Source of the DNA: Ornithodoros turicata
Taxonomy: Eukaryota > Arthropoda > Arachnida > Ixodida > Argasidae
DNA length: 64,000 nt
Assembly: GCF_037126465.1 (NCBI RefSeq)
Contig: NW_026999480.1
Coordinates: 1-64,000, forward strand
Direction: 5' to 3'
Part shown: piece after piece, positions 34,123 through 45,881 of the stretch
Position numbering within the stretch: position 1 is the first letter of the stretch
Layout of the letters: the number at the start of each line of letters is the position of its first letter
Translations under genes and position numbers: made by a program
The notes under the pieces: generated by a model
What the model saw: the letters and a program-made list of their open reading frames with translations, nothing else
Databases searched by the model: none
Told to the model about the DNA's origin: nothing

Positions 34123-35651
34123 TCAGACCCGTGCTACAGAACTCCGCTTGTACTTGTATGGCTTCTCTCGTGTGTGTGTCTGTTTGTGACGCTGTAGAGT
34201 TGAAACTTGACCAAACTCAGCATGGCAAACACAGCACTTGTGCGGCTTCTCGCCAGTGTGTGTCCGCTTGTGTTGCCTCAGGTTACTGCTGTGGCTGAAC
34301 TTAGCAGGGCAGACATCGCACTTGCATGGCTTCTCGCCTGTGTGTATCCGCTTGTGCTGCCGTAGGTTAGTGCTCTGCCTAAACTGTGCTGGGCAGACAT
34401 CGCACTTGTATGGCTTCTCGCCAGTGTGTATCCGCTTGTGGTTCTGTAGATTTCCACTTGTGATGAACTCTGCTGGACAGACATCACACTTGTATGGCTT
34501 CTCGCCTGTGTGTGTCCGTTCGTGATGCTGTAGGGTCTTAATTTGACCGAACTTAGCATGGCAAACACAGCACTTGTGCGGCTTCTCGCCCGTGTGTGTC
34601 CGCTTGTGTTGCCTTAGGTTACTGCTGTGGCTGAACCTTGCAGGGCAGACATCGCACTTGTATGGCTTCTCGCCTGTGTGTATCCGCTTGTGCTGCCGTA
34701 GGTTACCGCTCTGCGTAAACTCTGCTGGGCAGACATCGCACTTGTATGGCTTCTCGCCTGTGTGTGTCCGTCCGTGATGCTGTAGGGTCGTAATTTCACC
34801 GAACTTAGCATGGCAAACACAGCACTTGTGCGGCTTCTCGCCCGTGTGTGTCCGCTTGTGTCGCCTTAGGTTACTGCTCTGGCTGAACTTAGCAGGGCAG
34901 ACATTGCACTTGTATGGCTTCTCGCCTGTGTGTATCCGCTTGTGCTGCCGTAGGTTAGTGCTCTGCCTAAACTCTGCTGGGCAGAAATTGCACTTGTATG
35001 GCTTCTCGCCTGTGTGTATCCGTTTGTGCTGCTGCAGTTTCCCTCTCAGACTGAACTCCACAGGGCACACATTGCACTTGTACAACTTCTCGCTTGTCTG
35101 TGTCCGCTTGTGAAGCCGCCGGTACGTAATCTGGCTGAGCTTCGCGGGGCAGATACCACTCTTATCCGGCTTGTCTCCTGTCTGTGCTCGCTTCTGGCAC
35201 CGCAGGCTCCTCCTCAGGTGGGACTGTCCAGAGCAGAGATCGGGGTTACGTGACTTCTTGTTAGTACGCTTTGACACGTGGCTTTCATCACTCCCAGTCG
35301 GTGCGTATGCAGGGGGACAGATGTCATACGTAAGACTCTCATCTCCCATCTGATCATTCGGTGGAGAAGTAACGGCACACATTTCAGACTCACTGTGACA
35401 CTGTGCAAACACGTGCTGTTTCAGGCTGTCTTTCAATGTGTATGCAAGTGCACATGGCTCGCTCTGGTCTGAAAGTCCCTCAGTGGGTCGACCTTCCGTA
35501 TTGACCAGTAGAGCGTTGTCGAACTGTGGTTCAACAGTCATTGTGCTGATCTTGAACTGTGCCTCTGAAGAAGTACAACACGAAGAGTCCTGATCACAAA
35601 TGCCTCTGGGCTGGTCCTTTACGTGGAGCAAACCAGTGCTTGCTCTTGCTC
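34123..35651 (-). CDS. C2H2 zinc-finger protein, terminal exon
   Basis: A likely nuclear DNA-binding protein. The exon starts at a good acceptor (AATTCCAG before 35651). The frame then needs one base from an upstream exon (phase 1) and runs about 508 codons to a stop at 34123. An acidic, non-finger N-terminal region holds [12 protein letters not shown] and [10 protein letters not shown]. Two degenerate and then 11 canonical CxxC...HxxxH fingers follow, with TGEKPYKC linkers. Fingers fall in a recurring three-finger module (the CCVCHAKFG type every third), evidence of expansion by triplet duplication. No upstream exon is certain. The paralogous exon is at 39784-42163. Confidence 0.88.
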
Positions 35652-37047
35652 CTGGAATTTCGGAAATCGGAAATTAGGAGGGCATACCGGTACAGGCGCA
35701 TCTCTGATTGACGATTTTTTGAAAAACTTGATCGCGCTGCATTCCCTGTCACGCTGCTCGCCTCCGACTGCGCAAATAGTCCACCTTGTGCACTACTGAT
35801 GCCCCATGTTTAAAGTGGCTTGCCCCCTTACTCTGGCACTTCCTGCGAGGTAAAGTGTCGGACTTTGACACGGAAGGCCCAGAGGTTATTTGTTTTTACT
35901 CAGGAGCTCAACAAGAACCGAACCGTTTTCTGCGAACCGAAAACACTTTTTACGCTTCGACATCCTGGCCAGGAGTCACTTGTGTTTTTATAAGCAGAAA
36001 ATGAATAACAAGGATTGTCTTTTTCAGCTGGATTTGCCCTCCCAAAAGTGAACAGTCTTTTCTAATGTCGAAAGGGATCCTTCATTCTCAGATGCTTGCA
36101 ACTCCCATCCTCACTATATTCAACAGACAGTGGATTTCACACGAATGCGAAGAAAACACAAAGAAACAGGAACCACAGCATGTCCTTCATGACGAGCCCA
36201 ATTCATGCAAGTTCCTGAAAGTGGACTCTGTTCGAACGACGCAATAAACAATCGAAACGTTAAACCTCAAACGAAGTACACAGTCAGGGGACTAGGTGAC
36301 AGATGAGAAGAGTAACTATAGTCAGTGTAGAAATAAAGCACCACCTACAAGTGTTGTTTTGACTTTCATAATAACAGGAAGCCCGTGTTAGTCCTGCAGA
36401 ATCTGTATATGACCAATGCTTATACCAGCTGAAATTATTTCATTCAGCATCCACGAATGCAGCCTAATTTACGGAATACTACGTAACGCTTTTCCCTGCC
36501 ATTCCATGCTCACTCACGAATGCCCACTTCAGGCACATGTGATCCACAGACAAAAGCTGTACACATGATAAGAAAATGTGCGTTCATGACAGTCAAAATG
36601 CCACGATTCTCATTTCATAGCAGACGGTGTGACCGCTGTGTGTTTTCGCTTGTCTCGATTGATAAATTGAGAATACACCATATAGTGGTGTCTTATTATG
36701 GGTCGCCTGAATCCAGCGTTGATTAATGCAATCGATACGATTTCGCGATACATGTATTGCATCACTAACTTTCATTTGGTTGCCACGAACTTGTGCACGG
36801 TTGCGCAATCTCCTATTGATGTTTACTTTGTTTGTAGAAAGATTCTTGAATGACGTACAAGAGGGTATGAGATGAAAATTGTCCACTGGTCCACCGCAGC
36901 TGGTATGGTCGTTGAGTTTCAATAAGTGTTGATACGTTAGACCTTGTACAACAATATTGAACTTCTGCTCACTCGATATTATTGCAAGAGCTGACAGAAA
37001 CTAAATGCATAGCCGTGGTAGTGGAACATATCACGTGATAAGGCTTT
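35652..37047. other. Intergenic or intronic DNA, no feature seen
   Basis: Open frames are short. Nothing recognisable was found on either strand. Confidence 0.4.
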
Positions 37048-37475
37048 TTATGTACTTTCCATGTCAATAGCTAGATGTATTTTTAGCATATCTACAATGA
37101 GTCGTGCGATATAGACCACTTGTATATGATAATTTGATCTCACTGCTTTATTGATGAATGCAATGCCCCTTTGCAATGATTACGATTGCACTTGATGTCC
37201 AGTACTTCAATTCTCCATCAGCTGACCTCAAAACTTCCACCATGAATACTAGTGGTCCTTCCAATCTTGCAGTGCAGATCGTTTTACTATTGTTGATTCG
37301 GCATACAAATTCTTGCACTTTCAATTCTGTAATTTCTACCATATCTCCGAATACAACCATGTCTATGACGTATCGAAATGCAATGCAATGGAATGCAATA
37401 CAGTGGAATCACTTCAAGGTCTTCATTTTCAAAGTAGTTTTTTTATCACATCCTCCCACGAAAAGTCCATCCATC
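37048..37475 (-). pseudogene. Decayed homologue of Polinton gene C
   Basis: Codon-by-codon resemblance to the right-end Polinton gene: SWED near 37455, then AFRYVIDMV-x-FG with synonymous third-base changes, EI, QE-x-V-x-RI, a GPL...M-x-E block, and after a stop and one-base shift VYIARLIVDMLK...AIDM before TAA at 37048. The same order and spacing are kept across the whole gene. No TIR, capsid or polymerase remains are seen beside it, so it is an isolated relic of an older Polinton or of a captured copy. Confidence 0.7.
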
Positions 37476-38349
37476 TCTTCAATGACGACCCCTTTTTTGT
37501 TCTGTTTTCTAGTGTGATCCTACACTTCATTAAAGCATATCTGTACTCATTTTATCGTTTGAAAACCTGTTATGCTGTCAGGTTTAGAATGCTATTAATA
37601 TCCTGCCCATGACGCCACAAGAATTATCGCAACTGATTTACAAAAATATATGACCTGTATGAAAAAACGTGTGCTTTAAATTGTTCTATCACCATGCGAC
37701 AATCTCCCCCTTCCTTATAGGCATAGACTTGATGGGAGTGCATGGGAGGTTTATTGGTCGGCGTCTTTCCTCTCTGAATTTACTATTCGAATCTGTTCAT
37801 CCTGTTTGTTAACTAGATAAGACAAGTTTCTTAACTGACTCTGTGGTGTATTCATGCTGCTTGCTTAGAAGTTGACTGCCCGAATTAATTGTAGTTTAGA
37901 CTTTGTTTCAGGTTTTCACTCGATTGGTATAAATAAAAGTATTCTCCGAGTTGGGAACTATGTATGCAGGATGTATAAGTTGTGTCCGTTGATTTCCTCT
38001 GTGGAGAAGATTTAAATATTTCTCGCCTGTCTTAGAAAATGATTGCACGAAATAATTATTGTCTCGTATTTGTTTCACTTGTTCACTTGATCGACATCAA
38101 TGAAAACAATGATCTTGAGTTGGGGTTTTCCGAGAGCTTTTTTTCCTGGACACGAGGACATATGCGACACAACAGAACTGACACTTAACTGAACAAACTC
38201 TTTCACATGTACGGGTACATGGCCTCTGTACTTTCATGGTTTCATTGTCTCTCGTGGCTACGTGCGAAGCCACAGGCCCCGGTTTCCTGCAGCTGTTTTG
38301 TTCTCTGGCCTGTGTCTGTTCATCAAGTGAATGAACTCTGCACGACAGA
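37476..38349. other. Intergenic DNA, no feature seen
   Basis: AT-rich, without supported genes. Confidence 0.4.
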
Positions 38350-39000
38350 TGTTGCGTTTATATGGCTTCACACCCATGCACACCCTCTGGTAACACTGCA
38401 GGTTTGTGCTGTCCTTCAAGGCTGCAGCACAGAGAATGCTCCAGTATGGCCTTGCACCTGTTCGAGTCTACATGTGATGTCCCAGGCACACACTGTGGCT
38501 GAATTCTGCAGGACACACACACATCAGACTTATAGAGGTCCTCAGTCGAACGCATCTGCTTGTGACGACACAATCCATTCTTTAAGCACACCCTGCAGCA
38601 GAGGAGGCTCACCTATTCGGCTTCTCAGCCATGTGCGTCCAGTTACGATTGTTCAGGTTCGTCACCTGGCCGAACTCTGCACGGCAGATATAGCACTGGT
38701 GTATAGCTTCTAGCCCGCATGCAGTGCTGTGGGTTTGTGCCATGGCTCATCCTTGCAGGACAGAGTTCACGCTTGTAGGACTTTTTGCGCACGTGTTTTC
38801 ACACGTAATACGACAGACCCTTGCTCTGGCTGAGGTCCGCAGGACAGATATCGCACTTGTACGGCTTCACGCCCTCGTGTCTCCACCTATTGCTCTGATT
38901 CCACAGCTTCCTGCTCTTGTTGAACTCGGCAGGACAGAGATCATACTTGTACTGCTTCTCGCCTGTGTGTATCCTAGTATTTTAGGCTGCCGAACTCACG
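38350..39000 (-). pseudogene. Decayed C2H2 finger array
   Basis: On the minus strand there are degenerate finger units (remnants of CDVC...H...H and GEKP linkers, for example around 38350-38610 and 38830-38970) interrupted by stops and indels. Related to the flanking arrays. Confidence 0.6.
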
Positions 39001-39261
39001 ATTGCAATCATCTAATAAGCCATGAGTGCAGCCGTGTGCGACTGATATGAAGGCCCACGTGGCGCATTACTGAGCTCGATCATGCCACATATTAGCAAGC
39101 CCATCAGATGACGTTACGCTTGTGACCAGATATGGGCAATAATAAAATTTACTCAGGCTTTTGTGGCAAGTATGATGTTATCCTGTGAGTGCGCTAACAA
39201 GTAGCACGATGGTGAGTAGGCTATGTGGACCCCTGCGACAGTTCATAGCCCGCGGCTGGCC

Positions 39262-39783
39262 TCACGCCTCACTTATCAGATCGTTGTGGTTGTGAATTCT
39301 GCAGCCCAAAATGACAACCGATGGATTCAACAGGCTCACACTATGGCTAAACACTGCAGCACAGAAGATCGCACTTGTATGGCTTTTCAACCGTTTGTGA
39401 CTGCCTGCAAAGCTGTAGGTTCCTGCTCTGGCTGAACACTGCTGGGTGGACATCGCACTTGTCTTCTCGCCCGTGTGTGTCTGCCTGTTATTCGACAGGC
39501 CCGGGCTGTGCCTCAACTGTGCAGGACGGAGATCGCACTTGTACGGCTTCTCATCTGTGTATGTCTGCTTGTGCTGCTGTAAGCTGCCGCTCCGGCTGAA
39601 CTCCCATCGCACTTGCATGGCTTCGTGCCCGTAGGTGTCGGATTGTAAAGCTGTAGCGTCCCTCTCTAGCTGAACACTGCAGGGCAAACATCGCACTTGT
39701 ATCGCTTTTTGCCTCGGTGTATCCAATTACAGACCTGCAGGTGCTTACTCCAGGTTTAACTCTGCAGGACAGAAATTGCACTT
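39262..39783 (-). pseudogene. Decayed 3' continuation of the finger array
   Basis: Finger-like units such as [19 protein letters not shown] persist but with lost Cys/His residues and frame changes. They follow the stop of the array at 39784. Confidence 0.6.
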
Positions 39784-42163
39784 CTATGGCTCCTTGCCCG
39801 TGTGCTTCTGCTTGTGCTTTCTCAGTGTCGTGTTGCGGGTGAACTTTGCAGGACAGAGATCGCACTTGTATGGCTTCTCGCCTGTGTGGGTCCGCATGTG
39901 CTGTTGTAAGTGCCCTCTCTGACTGAACTCCGCAGGGCAGACATCACACTTGCATGGCTTCTCACCCGTGTGTACCCTATTGTGCTGCTTTAGGCTCCCG
40001 GCCTGGCTGAACACTGCAGGACAGACATCGCACTTGAATGGCTTCTCACCCATGTGTACCCTCTTGTGCTGCTTTAGGCTCCAGCCCTGGCTGAACACTG
40101 CAGGGCAGACATCGCACTTGAATGGCTTCTCACCCGTGTGTACCCTCCTGTGCAGCTGTAGACTCCCGCTCTGGCTGAACTTCGCTGGACAGACATCACA
40201 CTTGTATGGCTTCTCGCCCTTGTGTACCCTCTTGTGCTGCTTTAGGCTCCTGCCCGCTGAACTCCGCAGGGCTGACATCGCACTTGAATGGCTTCTCACC
40301 CATGTGTACCCTCTTGTGCTGCTTTAGGCTCCAGCCCTGGCTGAACACTGCAGGGCAGACATCACACTTGTATGGCGTCTCACCCGTGTGTACCCTCTTG
40401 TGCTGCTTTAGGTTCCCGCTCTGGCTGAACTCCGCTGGACAGACATCACACTTGTATGGCTTCTCGCCCTTGTGTACCCTCTTGTGCTGCTTTAGGCTCC
40501 TGCCCGCTGAACTCCGCAGGGCTGACATCGCACTTGTATGGCGTCTCACCCATGTGTACCCTCTTGTGCTGCGTTAGGTTCCCGCTCTGGCTGAACACCG
40601 CTTGACAGACATCACACTTGTATGGCTTCTCGCCCTTGTGTACCCTCTTGTGCTGCTTTAGGCTCCTGCCCTGGTTGAACTCCGCAGGACAGACATCACA
40701 CTTGTATGGCGTCTCACCTGTGTGTACCCTCTTGTGCAGCTTTAGGTTCCTGTTCTGGGTGAACACCGCTGGACAGACATCACACTTGTATGGCTTCACA
40801 CCCATGTGTACCCTCTTGTGCGTCTTTAGGTTCCCCCTCTGGCTGAACACTGCTGGACAGACATCACACTTGTATGGCTTCTCGCCCGTGTGCGTCCACC
40901 TGTGATATGACAGGCGCGAGCTGTTCCTGTACTCTGCAGGACAGAGGTCGCACTTGTACTGCTTCTCACTCGTGTGCGTCCGCATGTGCTGCTGTAGATT
41001 CCCGGCCCTGCTGAACTCCGCAGGGCTGACATCGCACTTGTGCGGCTTTTTGCCTGCGTGCATCCATGTGTGCTGCTGTAACTGCCCTCTCTGACTGAAC
41101 TCCGCAGGGCAGACATCACACTTGAATGACTTCTTGTCAGTGTGTATGCTCTTGTGCAGCTGTAGACTCCTTCTCTGGCTGAACTCTGCAGGACAGACAT
41201 CACACTTGTATGGCTTCTCACTCGTGTGTACCCTCTTGTGCTCCTTTAGGTTCCCGCTCTGGGTGAACACCGCTGGACAGACATCACACTTGTATGGCTT
41301 CTCACCCGTGTGTACCCTCTTGTGCCGCTGTAGGTTCCTGCCCTGGCTGAACACTGCAGGGCAGACATCGCACTTGTATGGCTTCTCACCCGTGTGTACC
41401 ATCTTGTGCTGCTTTAGGTTCCCACTCTGTCTGAACACTGCTGGACAGACATCACACTTGTAGGGCTTCTCGCCCGTGTGCGTCCGCCTGTGATATGACA
41501 GGCTCGAACTGTGCCTGAACTCTGCAGGGCAGACATCGCACTTGTATGGCTTCTCGTCCGTGTGCGTTCGCTTGTGAAGCAGCAGTTGATCGTTCCGGAT
41601 GAACTCCGCAGGGCAGACGTCGCACTTGTGTGGCTTTTTGCCCGTGTGTGTTTGCTTGTGATATCTCAGGCTCCTACTATGGCTGTACTTTGCAGGACAG
41701 AGATGGCACTTGTATGGCTTCTCGCCCGAGTTTCTCTCCTTGTGATGCTGTAGCTGGTAGCTCTGGCTGAACTCTGACGGGCTGCCGTCGCACTTGTGTG
41801 GCTTCATGCCAGTGTGCGCTCGCTTGTGAAGTCGCAGGTGCGCAATCCAGCTGAACTCTGCCAGGCAGAGGTCACACTTGTGCGGTTTCTCGTTTATATA
41901 TGTTCGCCTGTGACACCCCAGACTCGTGCCCTGGCAGAGATCGGACTTGCTTGGCTCCTCATCAGTACGCTTTGACACGTGGCTCTCGTCACTCCCAGAT
42001 GGTAAGACTGCAGGGGGACAGATGTCATATGTCAGACCCTTCTCTTCCATCTTATCATTCTGGTGGAGAAGTAATGGGACACTTTTCAGACTCGCTGCGA
42101 CACTGTGCAAACATGTGCTGTTTCAGGCTGTCTATGGATGTGTACGGAGGTGCACATGGCTAA
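39784..42163 (-). pseudogene. Large C2H2 zinc-finger exon with frame lesions
   Basis: About two dozen fingers with linkers [13 protein letters not shown]. The longest open part is 42110-40446 (554 codons). Upstream similarity to the 34-kb exon ([10 protein letters not shown], 42145-42060) is in another frame, so an indel near 42055 separates the N-terminal part. At about 40501 and again at 40251 the same 2-bp deletion breaks a finger (FSG instead of FSQG). The third open part, 40299-39784, carries six further fingers and ends in a stop. Some units have a Cys-to-Ser change (CDVSPAEF). As given, the full protein cannot be made, though assembly indels are possible. Confidence 0.82.
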
Positions 42164-42193
42164 TGTGTTGGTGTGTGCGTGCAATATGGAGTA

Positions 42194-43165
42194 CAGTGGA
42201 ACCTCGTTAGCGCGTACCTGGCGAGGACGCGGGAAAAGTACGTGCAAAGCGGTACCACGTCATAACCGAAAATTACTAATTATGTCACTTATCGTCACGA
42301 GAAACCCGAAAAACGCAGGCCGTTATAGAAGCCACCAATTCACGCCGTTACAAAAGCCACAATCTTTACTTCACGCTTAAACGCAGAAATCCGTGATTTT
42401 TGTTGAGCGACGCGCTGGCCTCGGCACGGCACGTCGTCACCATCAGAGTTGGACGCCGTTTCGGGAGCAACAGCGGCGATAATGTCGTCGTCCGTCAACT
42501 CGGCTGATGTCGCGACCTTCTCCTTTACGTGCCTTTACGCTCAAACCGCGAGGCTTGGCCATTGTACGATATTGCAGCAGGAACGAGATAACATCACACC
42601 TACTCTGTTTACAGGTGTGATGTTATCCGATGAGCGCACTAATATGCGGCATGATCGAGCTCACCGATACGCCATGTCGACCTTCACGTGAGTTTGTAGC
42701 AGGGCCCGACTCACGCCTTATCAGATGATTGTGATCGTGAGCTTCGAAGGCCCGAAACGCCGAGCTATGCGCACAACACGCTTACTGGCAGCGTCCCAAG
42801 AAAGAAAGATCCCAAGCTGACATGTGGTCCTGCATGACCTTACCAGGTCATGACCCCCATTCTTTCTCCCAGAAAGAAGGAGATTACAGATAAGAAAGGG
42901 GAGATATGGGGAAGATTACGGAAACAATCGCCGCGTGTTCTAGAAGCCGACAGACTTTTTTTCCCCCGCGTTCGCAAGGACCGGTTTCGTATGAACAGGC
43001 CAACGAAAATGGTACGCGATAAGCGACACAGGCATCAAGAAATGCTACCTGTAAAGCGGTCATGAAATGCATTGACTTCAATGGGTGTTCGGTCGGGGAA
43101 CCCGAATGACTACTTCTAAACCGGAACAACGGCTTATGCGTGTACGCGCTAACGAGGTTCCACTG
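42194..43165. mobile_element. Tigger/pogo-like MITE next to the finger exon
   Basis: Terminal inverted repeats CAGTGGAACCTCGTTAGCGCGTAC, flanked by TA, a typical pogo/Tigger end. 972 bp, without a transposase. It contains a copy of the ATCATCTGAT-type repeat at about 42600-42745. It sits 30 bp upstream of the recognisable 5' end of the finger exon. Confidence 0.85.
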
Positions 43166-44340
43166 TAATTGCCGTCTTGGGGACTAGAAGCTGCAATTAC
43201 TCCCCATTTGACTCCTTTTTTTCCCCTTAGAATGTACCAGTCTCTGTAGTGTAAATGCTGCTTGGCAGCCCAGGTGTGCACGGCCCTTACTCTGGCACAC
43301 AACCATCCTGGTGATGGAGGCTTAGAACGACTGGGAAGATGAACATTCAACATCTCAGCTGGCTGGGCTCATATGGTTGTAATCGATCGAGGCTTTCTTA
43401 AGTGTCTCGAAGAAGCCACTCAAGATCTGCTACCTGAGCTGACGCAACTCCGCTGAAGGGCTTCTTCCTAAGTTACTGAGCTAAGAATCTGGGTTACAAA
43501 AACCGAGGAAAACTGAAACCTGAACCGAAAACAAAAAGAAAGCTTCATTTCTGGGCGAACCGGAACGAAATGAAAACTGAAACAAAATTACGTGATTCGG
43601 AGGGAAACCGAAAACGTATTTTCGATTTTTTGTGTATGTGTGTGTTCATGTTCAGATAACTTTGCATGTTCTTTGGCCCATTCCAGCCGCTGTGTTTCTT
43701 TTCTTTGTGGTGGACAAAATGGCATTTTTGACGATCTGTGGATGAGGCCGAACTCTTTTTCAGGCTTGATCTTTATGACATTTTCTTCCTATAAAACTGC
43801 TAACCAAAAACTTGAGGGGCGACGCCCCCCACTTTTCGCGAACCCCCGGGCGACAACCCGGAAATGTGCCGAGAGCTTACATAATTCAGAGCTGCGATTA
43901 TCGCATTACCTACAACTTTTCTGGGTTATGTAGCAGTCAAATCAAAAGTCGTCAGAGCCAGATCTTGAAAGCAAATACACGTGCGTGATTTGGGTCGTGT
44001 ACCCCTGGGGGATCGGGTACAACAAACAGAACAAGACTAATCGAGGCCCATACAGGAGCATGTTGCTTTCTCCAGAAAACATCTGCCCTTTTTGTGGAAA
44101 CAGCAACTTGGTCATTTTCTATTTCCTTATATTGAGGTTAAATAGTGATACGAAATTGGATCAAGAATCTCCGCGTCTACTTTGCCCACTTTGAGAATCC
44201 TTCATAGAACAGGGAGTGTGCTAGAAAGTCGATGCGTGTCTGTCAGAGAGAAAACTAAAATGCATTTCTGTTGTATCCCTCTTTTTGTCACGCTATTAAG
44301 TTTGATGTTGATTGAAAGTCCTCGACCATTTTGTATTTAC
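43166..44340. other. Probable intron, no feature seen
   Basis: Between the finger exon and the exon at 44341. No supported gene. Confidence 0.35.
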
Positions 44341-44493
44341 CTTCTGATGTTGAATGACAGTTGTGTCCCATTTGGTCCTGTTCTGTCGAGATTGCAACAT
44401 TGTAAGGCTCCGTTTTCACTTCCGTAACCGGATGTTCCTTCGAGGATTCCTCTCGAGGTTCTTCTTTAATGTCACACGTCCCAGCTGTCACTC
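44341..44493 (-). CDS. Exon with IKEEP/VKTEP motifs (minus-strand zinc-finger gene)
   Basis: 153-nt exon with acceptor ACTACAG and donor AAG/GTAAAT, phase 1 in and phase 1 out. It encodes VTAGTCDIKEEPREESSKE...VKTEPYN. IKEE and VKTE fit the SUMO acceptor consensus psi-K-x-E, common upstream of finger arrays in arthropod C2H2 proteins. Homologous exons are at 54276-54428 and 55757-55903 on the plus strand. Confidence 0.7.
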
Positions 44494-44562
44494 CTGTAGT
44501 AAAACAAGAAAAGAGAGAAGTAAGCGACACTGCAAATCTTAAAGTCACATGATGACGTCTCA

Positions 44563-44720
44563 GTCACGGTAATCCAGAAGATGTGGGTTCGAGTCCTACA
44601 GGCGGCTGACCTTTTCAGTAACTTTCACCTTTCATCGTTAATTTCTTAGGCAACTTGAGGCCTTGTATGTGATTGTCCCTTCTATGTTGTTCCAGCCTCA
44701 GAACATCAGTTCTCTCACAT
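44563..44720 (+). repeat. tRNA-derived SINE copy 1
   Basis: Shares with 47520-47685 the B-box-like GGGTTCGAGTCCTACAG, then TTTCATCGTTAATTTCTTAGGCA and GTTGTTCCAGCCTC. No A-box is evident at the truncated 5' end. Confidence 0.6.
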
Positions 44721-45590
44721 GATGACCCCCTCCGTACCTTTCATCAACCCAGTTCAACTATATTCCAGCTAGTAGTGTGCCCTGTCGCCAGTGACGAAAT
44801 GTAGGGGCGCCGCCATGGCCAATAGTGCATGAGATGAAGCGTGGGTAAGGGCTGTTGGATGAAAGGGTTTTGGACTTGGGACGGTCATGGGCCTCGTGCA
44901 GCACCTATAGGGGGCTCCACAAGCAAATCCCCTAGCGGGAGGGGTGGGCACTTTTCCCAGGGCTCGTAGCACACTCTGCGGTATTGCCTGTATGCGGCCT
45001 GCTGCATCACGTCTACCGTAAGCACATCAATCTTCAGAACACAAAAGCAGTAAGCTATGGGCTGTACGTGGAGCAGCGTGCCATCATCCCGTTTGGTAAC
45101 GGCTACGACCGTAGAGTGCAGAGATGTGGCACGCGTATAATATGAGTGCACCAGTCATGGCTGTGTGTTTTCAGTGTGGTTTACTTCTACACGGTAGCGT
45201 TGTGCGAATTAATTTATTTTGAATTGTTTTGTTTTGAATGGTTAGATTCCTATTGCAAGAAGTGCTAGCGCCTGTGGGTTTGAAACTATGCATAGTTCAA
45301 AACCGCAGATAAGTGGAATTTGCCCAACCAGCTCCGCGAGAATAAAAGGGTGAGAAAGCCAGGGTTTTCTAAACCTTCAAAATTGCATTTTCAAATTCTA
45401 GACCGTTGAAGGGTTTCAAGGACCAGTGGGAACCGTGAGAGCGGACATTTTTTTTTTTTTTTTTTGCATCTCGAATTCGTTTCAGGCCTTTAACCCAAAA
45501 GAGTCATACTTTATCTATAAAGCATTCCCCACTTGACTGTATAATTTACCAGGACTTTACCATATGCATCACCTCCTGATGGATACTCTT
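44721..45590. other. Probable intron, shared with the right arm
   Basis: About 44900-45170 is the inverted counterpart of about 53850-54010 (AGCCCATAGCTTACTGC, TGATGTGCTTACGGT), so this intron belonged to the duplicated unit. No independent gene. Confidence 0.5.
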
Positions 45591-45781
45591 TGCAGTGCTG
45601 TTGATGTACCTGGCCCTCTTCTGGTAGGCATGATGCTACATCAGGTGGTTCTGATTTCACCCTCACGGGCTGACCGCTGAACTCTGCGGAGAGCTGCATT
45701 TCTTGGAGTCCTGATTCCAAAGGGGCTGGCAGGTGATGGCTCGTAGGCACAAGTACCTCTTGCTTCCTCTTTATTGCTGTC
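45591..45781 (-). CDS. Exon with VKSEPPD motif (minus-strand zinc-finger gene)
   Basis: The acceptor (GGGATAAG before 45781) joins in phase to the 113-nt first exon. The frame is open and holds FSGQPVRVKSEPPDVAS and GQVHQQHC. VKSE is another psi-K-x-E site. The position matching the right-arm donor (GTGAGT) reads AAGAGT here, so the donor appears lost. Read-through gives a conserved-length tail ending WGMLYR. Confidence 0.6.
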
Positions 45782-45881
45782 CTTATCCCGTATACATTAC
45801 AGGGAAGAGAAAATTGAGTCCGGGATTGAAACAAATACAACGGCGGTTTTCGTACGCTCACAGAACATGAAAACCACCAAC

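Noticed and set aside
34238..35113. Plus-strand frames opposite the zinc-finger exons ([13 protein letters not shown]...)
   Set aside because: Regular shadows of the C2H2 repeat on the opposite strand; no independent evidence.
36593..36922. Minus-strand frame with SCGGPVDN resembling CGGLWS of Polinton genes A/B
   Set aside because: Similarity is limited to a few bases and the H-x11-C part is missing, so linking it to the nearby gene C relic would be over-reading.
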